Shown here: in pieces, positions 38,951 through 47,811 of the stretch
Numbering within the stretch: the first letter of the stretch is position 1
How the letters are laid out: every line of letters begins with the position of its first letter
Source of the DNA: Candidatus Tisiphia endosymbiont of Dascillus cervinus
Lineage (GTDB): Bacteria; Pseudomonadota; Alphaproteobacteria; Rickettsiales; Rickettsiaceae
Assembly (NCBI RefSeq): GCF_964026405.1
Contig: NZ_OZ032146.1
Span: 372,001-436,000 of the forward strand
DNA length: 64,000 nucleotides
Direction of reading: 5' to 3'
Translations under genes and position numbers: made by a program
Notes under the pieces: model-generated
The model's input: the letters and a program-made list of their open reading frames with translations, nothing else
What the model was told of the DNA's origin: nothing
The model's database searches: none

Positions 38951-39703
38951 ATGAAAGCAATTGCTATACATTTATTGATTATTTTGATTTCTACGCAAGT
39001 ATTTGCTGGAAATCAAATTACTAGAAAAGATTTGAAATTTAATTCATCTAATGATTGCACAGAAAGATTAGATATTTTGGAGAAAGAGAATCAGCACTTA
39101 CTTGGCAGAGTCGAAATAATTGAACATACTATTGCCAAATTAGAGAGAATTTTAGGCTCTACAAAACAAGAGGTAATAAGTTCTGAGGATACCAGTACAG
39201 CAAAAAATTTAGCAGATGATTCTATAGTTGACGATGTCTTTGAAATACCAGCTACTAAAGAAGTACAAAAGGAAGTTGCGTCGTATGATATTGCAAAACC
39301 CATTTCGGGGATAGCAAAAGATAAGCAACTTTATGACTTAGCACTTGCCTCTTTAAAAGATAATAAATTAACCGATGCAGAAGAAAAGTTTGTAAATTTT
39401 TTAAAAAATTACTCTAATAGTCCTTTGGTAAGTAATGCGTATTTTTGGTACGGAGAATCTTTTTTTAGACGTAATATGTTTGATAAAGCGGCTATAAATT
39501 ATCTAAAAGGTTACAAACAATCACCAAAAGGTTCTAAAGCTTCTGACTCATTGTTAAAATTAGCATTATCTCTTGGGGAATTGAAGAAAATACAAGAGGC
39601 ATGCTCTATTCTTGATAAACTTGAAACAGAATTTCCGAGTAGATCAGCTACATCAATAAAAAGAGCTAAGGATGCAAGAACCAAATTTGCTTGTAAGCGT
39701 TAG
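38951..39703 (+). CDS. cpoB: Tol-Pal system-associated protein CpoB (YbgF)
   Basis: 250 residues. Signal peptide MKAIAIHLLIILISTQVFAG, a coiled-coil trimerisation stretch (about 35-75), and C-terminal TPR repeats (KQLYDLALASLKDNKLTDAEEKFVNFLKNY onwards) that match the YbgF family. CpoB links peptidoglycan synthesis to outer-membrane constriction. The tolB/pal genes are not in the window. Confidence 0.9.
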   Translation: MKAIAIHLLIILISTQVFAGNQITRKDLKFNSSNDCTERLDILEKENQHLLGRVEIIEHTIAKLERILGSTKQEVISSEDTSTAKNLADDSIVDDVFEIPATKEVQKEVASYDIAKPISGIAKDKQLYDLALASLKDNKLTDAEEKFVNFLKNYSNSPLVSNAYFWYGESFFRRNMFDKAAINYLKGYKQSPKGSKASDSLLKLALSLGELKKIQEACSILDKLETEFPSRSATSIKRAKDARTKFACKR

Positions 39704-39731
39704 GTTCTTATGAACAAAAAGGTAAATAATA

Positions 39732-40385
39732 ATGACTGACATTTTAGAAGAAGTCTTAAATGATAAAAATGAAGAAAAGAAACTTTATTACTTTAAAAAA
39801 CTTCTTCCTATAACTATAATCCTCGCACTAATAGTCGTATTATTTATGCTAATAAACAATTGGCTTGACGGTAAGAAAATAAAGAATAATCAAAAGACAG
39901 GTGATATTTTAGTTAAGTCTATGTCGCTTATCAATGACAACAAAGACCTAACCATAAAGTCGTTGGATAATTTAATTGAAACAAGTAATAATAAAGTAGG
40001 AGAGCTTGCTGCTATCGAACAAGTCAGTATAAAAATACAACAAGGAGATTTTATAGAGGCTAGAACTTTATTAAAGAAAATTATTGATAACAAGAATTAT
40101 GCCGAATTAACAAGTGCATATGCACGTCTAGTTTGGTTAAGTTTAATGATAGACGAAACAAATTTATCTAATGCAAACATTAATGAAATCGAGGAATATT
40201 TAAATTATTTTGATGATGAGAATAAACCATTCTTTGGTACTGCAAATATTATCAAAGCAATTTGGTATATTAACAACAACTCAAAAGATTTAGCAGAAAA
40301 TACTTTGAAAAAGGTAATATCACTAGAAAGTACAACTCAAGTAGTTAAAGAGCAGGCTAAAGCTTTACTTTCAAACTTACAATAA
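39732..40385 (+). CDS. YfgM-like inner-membrane TPR protein
   Basis: 217 residues: a short cytoplasmic N-terminus, one membrane helix (about 25-44: LLPITIILALIVVLFMLINNWL) and a periplasmic TPR-like domain with many Asn/Asp residues. The YfgM family has this topology and, as here, is often encoded just upstream of bamB. YfgM is an ancillary SecYEG translocon protein. The assignment rests on topology and position more than on sequence identity. Confidence 0.7.
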   Translation: MTDILEEVLNDKNEEKKLYYFKKLLPITIILALIVVLFMLINNWLDGKKIKNNQKTGDILVKSMSLINDNKDLTIKSLDNLIETSNNKVGELAAIEQVSIKIQQGDFIEARTLLKKIIDNKNYAELTSAYARLVWLSLMIDETNLSNANINEIEEYLNYFDDENKPFFGTANIIKAIWYINNNSKDLAENTLKKVISLESTTQVVKEQAKALLSNLQ

Positions 40386-40390
40386 ACCTC

Positions 40391-40536
40391 AATTCGGGAT
40401 AAGAATTAGTTAATTCTTATCCCGAATTGGCTTTAATATAAGGAAAAATGCATTCTTAAAGCGGTTTTGCGAATGTATTTTAAACCTTTCTAAAGCTAAA
40501 AACATGATTTTAATCTTTTAAAATCATGTTTTTAGC
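40391..40536. repeat. Three-hairpin compound element, copy 1
   Basis: Hairpin 1: AATTCGGGATAAGAATT (40391-40407) with its perfect complement at 40412-40428. Hairpin 2: AAAATGCATTC (40445-40455) with GAATGTATTTT (40471-40481). Hairpin 3: a perfect 19-base stem, 40495-40513 with 40518-40536, beginning GCTAAAAACATG. Copy 2 at 59921-60063 has the same order with different but still complementary arms. Confidence 0.85.
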
Positions 40537-40543
40537 AAAATGG

Positions 40544-40640
40544 ATTGCCACGCTCACATACGTTCGCTCGCTAATAGACATATACGTCTATAAAACGTCT
40601 ATTAGCGAGGAGGTCGTAGGTCGACGAAGCAATCATAATT
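40544..40640. repeat. GC-richer palindromic module (GCAATCC/CTCGC type), degraded
   Basis: Contains ATTGCCACGCTCACATACG and a central AGACATATACGTCT palindrome, then TAGCGAGGAGGTCGTAGGTC and GACGAAGCAATC. It corresponds to the core module at 61188-61278 with an internal change. It fills the gap between the YfgM-like gene and bamB together with the three-hairpin element. Confidence 0.55.
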
Positions 40641-40674
40641 TCACCGAATTCGCGTAATAACACAGGCTTAAATT

Positions 40675-41919
40675 ATGATAAAACAACGATTAATTATTTT
40701 CTTACTACCTTTTCTTCTAACTTCTTGTGGTCTTGGAGCTAAAAAGATTAAAAATATTGTAGAATTAACTCCTAGATTATCTGTAGAAAGTAATGAAACA
40801 ATTCAAATAGATTCTGCTGTAAAAATAAATATATTTAGCCCTGAACAGCTGCAAAATAAGGAATATACTGTTGCAAAATATAAAATAATATCAGAGCCAG
40901 TTTTTAATAAAGCTGTTGCCTATACCATTGATACTAAAGGTAATATTTCCGCTTTTTCTATGAAAGATAAATCTATTATGTGGTCATATAATATCAGCAC
41001 TAACAAGAGTGATTATTATGTTGGTGGAGGGATCTTATGCCACAATGATAAACTATATGTTACCTATGGTTCAAGATTCTTGGTAGTATTAGATAGTAGG
41101 TCAGGTCATGAAATAATCAGAAAAGAGTTGCCTGATATTACTAGAGTAAAACCGGTATTAATTAATAATTATACTATTGTAGTTCAAACAGTAACTAATC
41201 AAATATTAGCGATTAATATTGATAACTTAAATTTTGTTTGGCAACATGAAGGTGTAGTAGAAACTTTGTCATCAAGTTACCATGTTAGCCCAATAGTACA
41301 AAATAATCATGTAATAGTAAACTATAATTCAGGACAAATTCTTGCTCTAGAAGCAGGTAGCGGTCAAGTTCTATGGACTAACGATTTATCTAGTCATCAA
41401 GAAATAGGCTTGCCAAATTTTGAGGCAGCATCTATATTATGCAAACCTATTGTCAATAACTCTCACATATATATAGCTAATAGTGCTGGTAAGATAGTAA
41501 AGCTAGATATCATGACGGGTAATATTCTTTGGCAAACCAAAGCTTATGATGTGCAATCTATGTTGTTAGCGGGTAATAGTTTATTTATAACAAATAATGC
41601 TGGACAAATAGCTGCTATAAGTACTGATTTTGGTAAAGTCAAGTTTGTAGCAGATCTAAATGATGGGAAAGATATTAAAAAAGTTAAAGCCTCATCATTC
41701 CTAACCCCTATAATTGGTAAGGTAGCTGAGGCAGAAGAGTGGAATTTAAATATTATTTCCACTAAAGGTGAATTATATAGTTTCCAATCAGATGTTAATG
41801 GTAATTTAAGCACTACTCCACAGATTGCTAAAATTACTAAAAATATTGAATATCATGGAAAAACCTGCTGTGGTAGTATGTATTTTGCTACTGATAAAAA
41901 AATTATGTTTGTCGATTAG
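40675..41919 (+). CDS. bamB: Outer-membrane assembly lipoprotein BamB
   Basis: 414 residues. N-terminal lipoprotein signal with lipobox LLTSC (Cys about 17), then repeated PQQ-type beta-propeller blades (SIMWSYNISTNKSDYY, LNFVWQHEGVVETLSS, SGQVLWTNDLSS, TGNILWQTKAYDVQS). BamB helps the BAM complex insert beta-barrel proteins. It lies downstream of the YfgM-like gene, as in gammaproteobacteria, but a 289-base repeat-filled gap separates them. Confidence 0.92.
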   Translation: MIKQRLIIFLLPFLLTSCGLGAKKIKNIVELTPRLSVESNETIQIDSAVKINIFSPEQLQNKEYTVAKYKIISEPVFNKAVAYTIDTKGNISAFSMKDKSIMWSYNISTNKSDYYVGGGILCHNDKLYVTYGSRFLVVLDSRSGHEIIRKELPDITRVKPVLINNYTIVVQTVTNQILAINIDNLNFVWQHEGVVETLSSSYHVSPIVQNNHVIVNYNSGQILALEAGSGQVLWTNDLSSHQEIGLPNFEAASILCKPIVNNSHIYIANSAGKIVKLDIMTGNILWQTKAYDVQSMLLAGNSLFITNNAGQIAAISTDFGKVKFVADLNDGKDIKKVKASSFLTPIIGKVAEAEEWNLNIISTKGELYSFQSDVNGNLSTTPQIAKITKNIEYHGKTCCGSMYFATDKKIMFVD

Positions 41920-42042
41920 TCAAGAAACTATGTAAAATATATATTTACATTTATCTTGACAAAATAGTGGTTATAATGCTATTTAGTATAGCTTAGGCGA
42001 GGACAATGATAACATTAATTCTAATTAATAAAGATATATAAC

Positions 42043-42510
42043 GTGAAAACTTATTCTGCAAAACCATCACAAATTCAGAAAAAGTGGTGGGTCATAGATG
42101 CTAAAGACCTTGTATTAGGTAGACTTGCTAGTGAAGTAGCTAAAATCTTACGCGGCAAACATAAGCCTTCCTTCACTCCTCATTTAGATTGTGGAGATTA
42201 TGTAATAATAATTAATTCCAAGCATATTTGCTTGACAGGTAAAAAATCAGACCTTAAAGATGGTAAGTTTTATTATCGCCATACTGGTTTCCCAGGTGGG
42301 ATAAAGGATACAACAGCTGGAAAAATTCTGTCTAGTAAATATCCTGAACGTGTCGTTAAGCTTGCTGTAAAAAGAATGATTACGCGAAATGTTTTGGGAT
42401 CAAAGCAGATGGGTAATCTATATGTCTATGCAGAGAATGAACACCCACATAAAGCTCAGCAACCTGAGTTTTATGATTTTGCAAGCAAAAATACAAAGAA
42501 TAAAAAATAG
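42043..42510 (+). CDS. rplM: 50S ribosomal protein L13
   Basis: 155 residues with a GTG start. The core [29 protein letters not shown] and the [17 protein letters not shown] and [17 protein letters not shown]-like stretches are the L13 signatures. The C-terminus has a short lysine-rich extension. rpsI follows 6 bases later. Confidence 0.98.
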   Translation: MKTYSAKPSQIQKKWWVIDAKDLVLGRLASEVAKILRGKHKPSFTPHLDCGDYVIIINSKHICLTGKKSDLKDGKFYYRHTGFPGGIKDTTAGKILSSKYPERVVKLAVKRMITRNVLGSKQMGNLYVYAENEHPHKAQQPEFYDFASKNTKNKK

Positions 42511-42516
42511 TGAATT

Positions 42517-42993
42517 ATGACAATATTAAAGGTTCAAAGTGAAAAAACCAAAAGTGATACAGTTCAGAGTAAGTTAGTTAAGCCTAAAACGCCTGTAGGA
42601 AGTAGTGATAATAAAGTCTATGGTACAGGTAGAAGAAAAAGTGCAATTGCTAGAGTTTGGTTAAAAAGTGGTAGTGGTAAGGTAATTGTCAACAAAAAAA
42701 ATATGGAGCAATATTTCACTCGTGAAGCTCATACCAAATCTCTCTTGCGACCATTTGTTGTAACTAATACTGCTGGGCAATATGATATAATATGTACTGT
42801 TAGAGGTGGTGGAATATCAGGGCAACTGGGTGCTGTACTACACGGTGTTTCTAGAGCACTTGACAAAATTGCACCAGAATTTCATAGTATTTTACGCAAA
42901 TCCGGTTTCTTAACAAGAGACTCAAGGGTTGTAGAACGGAAAAAATATGGTAAGCATAAAGCTAGAAAAAGCACTCAATTCTCTAAACGTTAA
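42517..42993 (+). CDS. rpsI: 30S ribosomal protein S9
   Basis: 158 residues, about 30 longer than E. coli S9 because of an N-terminal extension ([20 protein letters not shown]) before the canonical [34 protein letters not shown] and the C-terminal [13 protein letters not shown], whose tail reaches the P-site tRNA, are normal. Cotranscribed with rplM. Confidence 0.98.
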   Translation: MTILKVQSEKTKSDTVQSKLVKPKTPVGSSDNKVYGTGRRKSAIARVWLKSGSGKVIVNKKNMEQYFTREAHTKSLLRPFVVTNTAGQYDIICTVRGGGISGQLGAVLHGVSRALDKIAPEFHSILRKSGFLTRDSRVVERKKYGKHKARKSTQFSKR

Positions 42994-43055
42994 AATTTTA
43001 TATAATCTGTTTGGAGTTGTCTAGCATGTGATTTTTCTGAAGCTCTTTCCATCAT

Positions 43056-43132
43056 GGCGGGGTAGCTCAGTTGGTTAGAGCAGCGGAATCATAATCCGCG
43101 TGTCGGGGGTTCAAATCCCTCCCTCGCTACCA
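43056..43132 (+). tRNA. tRNA-Met (anticodon CAT), elongator type
   Basis: 77 bases including CCA. Acceptor GGCGGGG pairs with CCTCGCT (one G-T pair at each of two positions). Anticodon stem CGGAA/TTCCG-like with loop centred on CAT at 43090-43092. The first base pair is paired, so this is not the initiator. A lysidine-modified Ile2 tRNA also has CAT, but the overall sequence resembles elongator Met. Confidence 0.88.
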
Positions 43133-43337
43133 CAAAATGCTAATTCATGTGGTAGTTTATTATCGACTTTGTGTAATGGGGGTTTTCATAATAAGAATCA
43201 ACAACTAATTCTTTAAAGCATTAAGAATACTGTGATTTTTTTATATTTTATATGTAAAAGTCATTAGTGCTACTTGATATATATGCTATTATGCGGTGAA
43301 TGTACTCAAAATTCTTCAAGTTCTTGCAAACATTATT

Positions 43338-43673
43338 ATGAAAAGGATTACATTCGGTTTAATAGCTGAGTATGTGGCTATTGTTATTTATAAAATTAAA
43401 TTTTATCAAATTCTTCACCATCGTAAAAGATATTATGTTGGTGAGATTGATATTATTGCCCTACGTGGAAAACAACTTGTTTTTATAGAAGTAAAAACAA
43501 GACGTTCTGACGTTGATGATCGGATATTATCAACTCATCAACAAGCAAGAATAAAAAGATCTGCCAGTATATTTTTAAGCTCTAACCCAAAATACCAAAA
43601 TTATCAAGTTAGATTTGACCTAATAATTATTAAACCTTACAGTATACCAATTATTATTGAAAACGCATGGTAA
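43338..43673 (+). CDS. UPF0102/YraN family nuclease-like protein
   Basis: About 112 residues from ATG 43338 (MKRITFGLIAEYVAIVIYK); an upstream in-frame start at 43296 is possible. The motif GEIDIIALRGKQLVFIEVKTRRS holds the acidic and Lys residues of the restriction-endonuclease-like fold (D, ExK). Function is not established in bacteria. It lies between two tRNA genes. Confidence 0.88.
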   Translation: MKRITFGLIAEYVAIVIYKIKFYQILHHRKRYYVGEIDIIALRGKQLVFIEVKTRRSDVDDRILSTHQQARIKRSASIFLSSNPKYQNYQVRFDLIIIKPYSIPIIIENAW

Positions 43674-43825
43674 TAGGGTTTTTTCTACTAGACGAAAAAG
43701 AATCTAAATTATACACTCAAATGCTAACTGACTAAGTAATTATTTTAAAATTATTGCTTGACCGATAAAGCAATATATGTCAAAAAGATCATACTCATAT
43801 AGTCTGAGACTTCTCTTAAAACTAG

Positions 43826-43900
43826 GTCGCTATAGCTCAGAGGTAGAGCACATCATTGGTAATGATGAGGTCGTAGGTTCAATTCCTACTAGCGGCACCA
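43826..43900 (+). tRNA. tRNA-Thr (anticodon GGT)
   Basis: 75 bases. Acceptor GTCGCTA (43826-43832) pairs with TAGCGGC; D-arm GCTCAGAGGTAGAGC; anticodon stem CATCA-T/A-TGATG region with GGT at 43858-43860; T-loop TTCAATT; CCA encoded. Confidence 0.95.
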
Positions 43901-43961
43901 TATTAGTATCAACATTTTTATTTTAAATTAAGAAAGGATATAATTTTAAATTCTTTAAGAG

Positions 43962-44118
43962 ATGTCAATGAAAAAATTAATTATAGATGTTGTAGCTCCT
44001 TCTTCAAAAACGCTTGGTATGTACCAATATTTTGATCAGATCCAAGCATTATTTAAGGATTATTATAATATACAAATAAGTATTGCAGATAACATTATTG
44101 ATGATTCAAGTGTATTTA
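43962..44118 (+). pseudogene. Short gene fragment cut by IS982-type element
   Basis: Reads MSMKKLIIDVVAPSSKTLG and continues FDQIQALFKDYYNIQISIAD up to DDSSVF, where the IS begins. To the right of the IS a short frame ends at ATATTTGA. No family recognised. The RBS-like AAGAGATG before the ATG suggests it was a real gene. Confidence 0.4.
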
Positions 44119-45104
44119 ACCCCAGTTGCCAATTAAATAGGAGAGATGAAAGGTAGATTTTAAAAGGGACATAGGTTATTTTATCTTTTTCAACCAATAA
44201 CAAAATAACCTATGAAAAAAGATTTTACCGCAATTTACTGTTTTGTCGACGATTTTATAAAGAATTTGGAAAATAATTTGCCTACAATTAATAGTAGTAA
44301 ATTTAAACCTGGTGTAAGTAATTATTTATCAATAAGCGAAGTATTAACCATATTAATTGGTTACTATGATTCATATTGTGATTGTTTTAAGCATTATTAC
44401 AAACAAGTAATCTTACATAATTATACAGAAGATTTTAAACTTGTTAGTTATGAACATTTTACTAAATTGATAGGTAGAAGTATGCCTTATTTAGCAATAT
44501 TACTGAATCATTTGCTTGCTGAATGCACAGGTCTGTCTTTTGTAGATGCTACAGGTATAGCCGTATGTAAGAATTATCGTATAAGTTCACATAAGGTTTT
44601 TAAAGGAATAGCGGCAAGAGGAAAAACCACTAAGGGGTGGTTTTATGGACTAAAGTTACATTTAATCATAGATTCCGAAGGTAATCTGATAAAGGTATCT
44701 TTCAGCAGTGGTAATAAGGATGATAGGAAAGGACTTAAAGGAATGATATTTGGTATATATGGCAAAGTTTTTGGCGATCGCGGTTATATATCTAAAGAAT
44801 TATTTGATGATTTGTATGACAAAGGCATCCAACTTATTACTCGGGTTAAAAAGAATATGAAAAATATATTAATCCCTATTATAGATAAGGTTATGTTGCT
44901 CAAAAGAATTCTGATAGAAACCGTAATAGGCAAACTTAAATTTCTTGATAAGTTAGAGCATTCTAGACATAGATCAGTTACAAATGCATTTAGTCATATG
45001 CTATCCTGCCTAATCAATTATCAGTTGCTAGAAAACAAACCTTCTATCAAAACTTTGCTTCCTATAGAACTTTTTGATATACAAAATTAATTGGCAACTG
45101 GGGT
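44119..45104 (+). mobile_element. IS982-family insertion sequence
   Basis: 986 bases with perfect terminal inverted repeats ACCCCAGTTGCCAATTAA (44119-44136) and its complement (45087-45104), one intact transposase gene, and no clear target duplication (flanks TATTTA and TATCAT). The termini are nearly the same as those of the small element at 47592-47788. Confidence 0.9.
44212..45090 (+). CDS. IS982-family transposase
   Basis: 292 residues, undamaged. The DDE residues fit SFVDATGIAVCKNYRIS (D), VFGDRGYISKELFD (D) and LIETVIGKLKFLDKLEHSRHRS (E). HKVFKGIAARGKTTKGWFYGLKLHL is characteristic of IS982. It ends inside the right inverted repeat. May be active and could mobilise the related non-coding element at 47.6 kb. 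Confidence 0.92.
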   Translation: MKKDFTAIYCFVDDFIKNLENNLPTINSSKFKPGVSNYLSISEVLTILIGYYDSYCDCFKHYYKQVILHNYTEDFKLVSYEHFTKLIGRSMPYLAILLNHLLAECTGLSFVDATGIAVCKNYRISSHKVFKGIAARGKTTKGWFYGLKLHLIIDSEGNLIKVSFSSGNKDDRKGLKGMIFGIYGKVFGDRGYISKELFDDLYDKGIQLITRVKKNMKNILIPIIDKVMLLKRILIETVIGKLKFLDKLEHSRHRSVTNAFSHMLSCLINYQLLENKPSIKTLLPIELFDIQN

Positions 45105-45105
45105 T

Positions 45106-45356
45106 ATCATACTAGTTGATTATATTTGAAAATTACCATAAAGCCTTATATCTAACAAATTGTAGCACAAATAAGAAGCATTATGTTGACTAATTTTTAG
45201 TATGCCAAAAGCACTACGAGCCTGATTTTTTAGACGTTTCAAGCACTTTTCTGTCTCGAAGATAAAACGTGAGTACGCGAATACCACGCAGTTTTACGAA
45301 ACCAATTCTTCAAAGCAGAAGAGTATATATGTCATTCTCACTTTCGCACACTGGTT
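45106..45356. other. Intergenic region between IS982 and dnaQ
   Basis: A degraded GC-richer repeat around 45230-45330 (AACGTGAGTACGCG and CACGCAG) precedes the dnaQ stop. Nothing else is recognisable. Confidence 0.4.
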
Positions 45357-46052
45357 CTACAACCAAATTGGAGAAAGAATTTTTGACAAAAACTCTTTAT
45401 GTTTTTGTAACTCTTCCTTAGTTGGTTTGATAACTATAGTATTCTTTTTATTTGCCATAGTAGTTTGAACCACTAACTCGTCTATATTTTGTGCCTTTTG
45501 GCTATTAATATTGAAACTTATCTGCCTACCTCCAGTAAGTTCAACATAAACTTCTGCCAGTAATGCCGCATCTTTAAGTGCCCCATGCAACTTACGTGAG
45601 GAATTGTCAATTTTATATCTTTTACATAATGCGTCAAGATTAGCTTTCATTCCAGGAAACATCTTCCGAGCTAAAGCAAGAGTATCGATAATATTGGAAA
45701 GTTCTAAATACTCTGTAGAAGGTCTTTTGAGCAGAGATAACTCATAATTAATAAACTTAATATCGAATGCTGCATTATGTATAATAAGTCTGCTATTGCT
45801 AATAAACCCTAAGAACTCGTCAACAATTTCTTCAAAAGGTGGTTTGTCTTTTAAAAATTCTCCCGATATGCCATGTATTCGATAAGCTTCCGTCGGCATA
45901 TCTCGCTTTGGATTAATATAAAAATGAAAATGTTTGCCGGTTAAAACTTTATTAACCATCTCAATAGCACCAATCTCAACAATTCGGTGACCATTTTTGG
46001 GGTCTAAACCAGTTGTCTCAGTATCTAAAATTACTTCTCTTAATTGCTGCAT
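45357..46052 (-). CDS. dnaQ: DNA polymerase III epsilon subunit (3'-5' proofreading exonuclease)
   Basis: 231 residues. The DnaQ exonuclease motifs are [24 protein letters not shown] (Exo I), [20 protein letters not shown] (Exo II) and [22 protein letters not shown] (Exo III, with the catalytic His-Asp). The C-terminal clamp/alpha-binding part is present. It overlaps the upstream coaE by 13 bases. Confidence 0.97.
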   Translation of the reverse strand: MQQLREVILDTETTGLDPKNGHRIVEIGAIEMVNKVLTGKHFHFYINPKRDMPTEAYRIHGISGEFLKDKPPFEEIVDEFLGFISNSRLIIHNAAFDIKFINYELSLLKRPSTEYLELSNIIDTLALARKMFPGMKANLDALCKRYKIDNSSRKLHGALKDAALLAEVYVELTGGRQISFNINSQKAQNIDELVVQTTMANKKNTIVIKPTKEELQKHKEFLSKILSPIWL

Positions 46053-46615
46053 TTTAATTTTTCTATTAGTTGAGTTATTTGTTTATCTAAATCTACTAGA
46101 TTAACATCAGTATTAATAACAAAATCTGCTTTTTCTATTTTAATCTGTTGTGGCAATTGAATTTGTGCTATTTTATTATAAGCTGTTAAATTAAAAGCCT
46201 CTCTAGACATTGCACGTTTTAATCTAGATTCTTCTGAGCAGAATGTTGTAACATAAAAATCAAAATATTGATCAAATCCAGCTTCAAAAAGTAATGGTAT
46301 CTCAGCAAATGTAATCTCTGATTTACTATTTTGCTGTTTAAAAAGAAACAAACTTTCCACTACAAATGGATGAATAAAATTTTGCAGTTTGTTTCTTGCT
46401 GAATCATTAGCATAGATTAGCTCTGCAATTTTTCTTTTATCAAAGCTTTTTAGATCAGGTAGTAAGTTAAGAACCATATTTTGTATTTCTGACTCTTCGT
46501 ATAGGTTCTTAACATATTCGTCAGCAGAAAAAGTTATAAATCCTAGATTAGCTAAATAATTTAAGACAAAAGTTTTCCCTGAAGCATAACTACCGGTGAT
46601 TCCTACCGCGATCAT
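46040..46615 (-). CDS. coaE: Dephospho-CoA kinase
   Basis: Phosphorylates dephospho-CoA in the last step of CoA synthesis. 191 residues with P-loop [48 protein letters not shown] and the [14 protein letters not shown] lid region. In an operon with dnaQ, a pairing seen in many alphaproteobacteria. Confidence 0.95.
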   Translation of the reverse strand: MIAVGITGSYASGKTFVLNYLANLGFITFSADEYVKNLYEESEIQNMVLNLLPDLKSFDKRKIAELIYANDSARNKLQNFIHPFVVESLFLFKQQNSKSEITFAEIPLLFEAGFDQYFDFYVTTFCSEESRLKRAMSREAFNLTAYNKIAQIQLPQQIKIEKADFVINTDVNLVDLDKQITQLIEKLKCSN

Positions 46616-46822
46616 TCTAATAAATATTTTATTTTTTCTAAGTAATTTTCACTTTAAGGGATTTAAATTTAGATAACGTAATTACCTAACTCATAATTTT
46701 TCATTTCTTTTATAAATTCATACATTCTCAGTTGCAATTGAATGTTATTACTGGGTGAGTTGGGTCGGTTTTTATTTTATGCGAACATAACTTACCATTT
46801 CCCCCTTTTCTTTTAAAAGTTA

Positions 46823-47036
46823 TAGCACTTAACATATATGTTCATATTAGTGCTACAGTTGTAGATTGAATAAATTCTCTAACCGTCATTGCGAGAAGCC
46901 ACTTTAGGCGACGAAGCAATCCAAAAGTTGCAACAGCACGCTGTTTATTTGGATCGCCACGCCACTTCGTGGCTCGCGATGACGGTTGTTCGTTCTTATA
47001 ACCTAGCACTAATATGAACATATATGTTAAGTGCTA
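46823..47036. mobile_element. Miniature inverted-repeat element with TA duplication (copy 2)
   Basis: 214 bases with perfect 33-base terminal inverted repeats starting TAGCACTTAACATATATG, flanked by TA on both sides (46821-46822, 47037-47038). The core is bounded by ACCGTCATTGCGAG (46882-46895) and CTCGCGATGACGGT (46973-46986). Like copy 1 at 37001 it starts TAGC, contains no gene, and encloses the CATTGCGAG-type palindrome. It cuts the restriction gene near its 3' end. Confidence 0.88.
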
Positions 47037-47591
47037 TATCACATTACCAATAAGCAAATTACCACCTTTAGATGTAAAAGATATGTCATATTTTAAATGT
47101 TTTAAAATATTTTTCATTGAATAAATATGCATAATACTTTCTTGTCTATCGTATAGTACTAGTATTTCTCGAGATTTTTTATAAGACATAGACCATTCCA
47201 CTATATCTTTTACAATAGGTTTAAATATTAATACTGCTTTCTCTTTTTCACTTTTTGGAAAAAAATCATATTTTGTAGCTCCTCTTTTGGCTTTTTCAAC
47301 AAGTAGATTTTGCAACCACGTTAAGCAATCCAAATTAAATTTTTCGCAGAACTTTTCAGGTGTGGTTCTTGTTAGTTGATTTAAACCAGTCTTAAAAGCC
47401 TTTATATTGGCATCAATATTTCTCCCACAAGAAAATTCCATTTTTACATCTACTTTTTCATTATGTACTCCACTACAAATCGCAGTTATGAAGTTTCCTT
47501 GTATTTTAAAGTTTTCTTGAATTTTTTGTATGATTTTTTGATGATCTCCTATGCTATTTTTAAACAGAACCTCAACATTTTTTCCTATATA

Positions 47592-47788
47592 ACCCGAGTT
47601 GCCAATTAATTATACTGGCAAAAGCTATATTTAACGCTGGTTTCATGTGAGGCTCGATACTAAAACATTTTTAATACAAACATATTTCTAAAAAATATAG
47701 TTTTTATTAAGTGTTTTAATGTTACAAATTAACTTCAAATGTTCATAAAACCTAGCTCTGCTCTTATAAATTAATTGGCAACTCGGGT
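47592..47788. mobile_element. Miniature IS982-like element (MITE)
   Basis: 197 non-coding bases bounded by ACCCGAGTTGCCAATTAAT and its complement and flanked by a 6-base duplication TATATA (47586-47591, 47789-47794). The termini match those of the IS982 element at 44119-45104 except C/G at one position, so that transposase, or a close relative, is the likely mover. It is inserted six codons into the restriction gene. Confidence 0.88.
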
Positions 47789-47811
47789 TATATAAGCATT
47801 TCTATTCATAA

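Larger units (their letters stand above)
46669..47809 (-). pseudogene. Type II restriction endonuclease gene broken by two miniature elements and a frameshift
   Basis: ATG at 47809 lies 2 bases after the methyltransferase stop. With the elements at 46823-47036 and 47592-47788 and one copy of each target duplication removed, the frame reads MNRNAYIGKNVEVLFKNSIG near the start and GNVITFKRKGGNGKLCSH near the end. A one-base loss near 46752 precedes NIQLQLRMYEFIKEM and stop 46671-46669. About 240 codons in all. VHNEKVDVKMEF could supply the D-x-K metal site, and RKGGNGK...IQLQL resembles the C-terminus of several type II endonucleases. The position beside a cytosine methyltransferase supports the assignment; the recognition site is unknown. 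Confidence 0.75.

Noticed and set aside
41956-41985. TTGACA ... TATAAT upstream of rplM as a promoter
   Set aside because: The two boxes are only 10 bases apart, and no good -10 lies 16-18 bases from this TTGACA. A promoter is likely in this leader, but I cannot place it.
43056-43132. Initiator tRNA-Met
   Set aside because: The first acceptor pair is formed. Initiator tRNAs have an unpaired first position and the GGG/CCC anticodon-stem pairs, which are not seen here.
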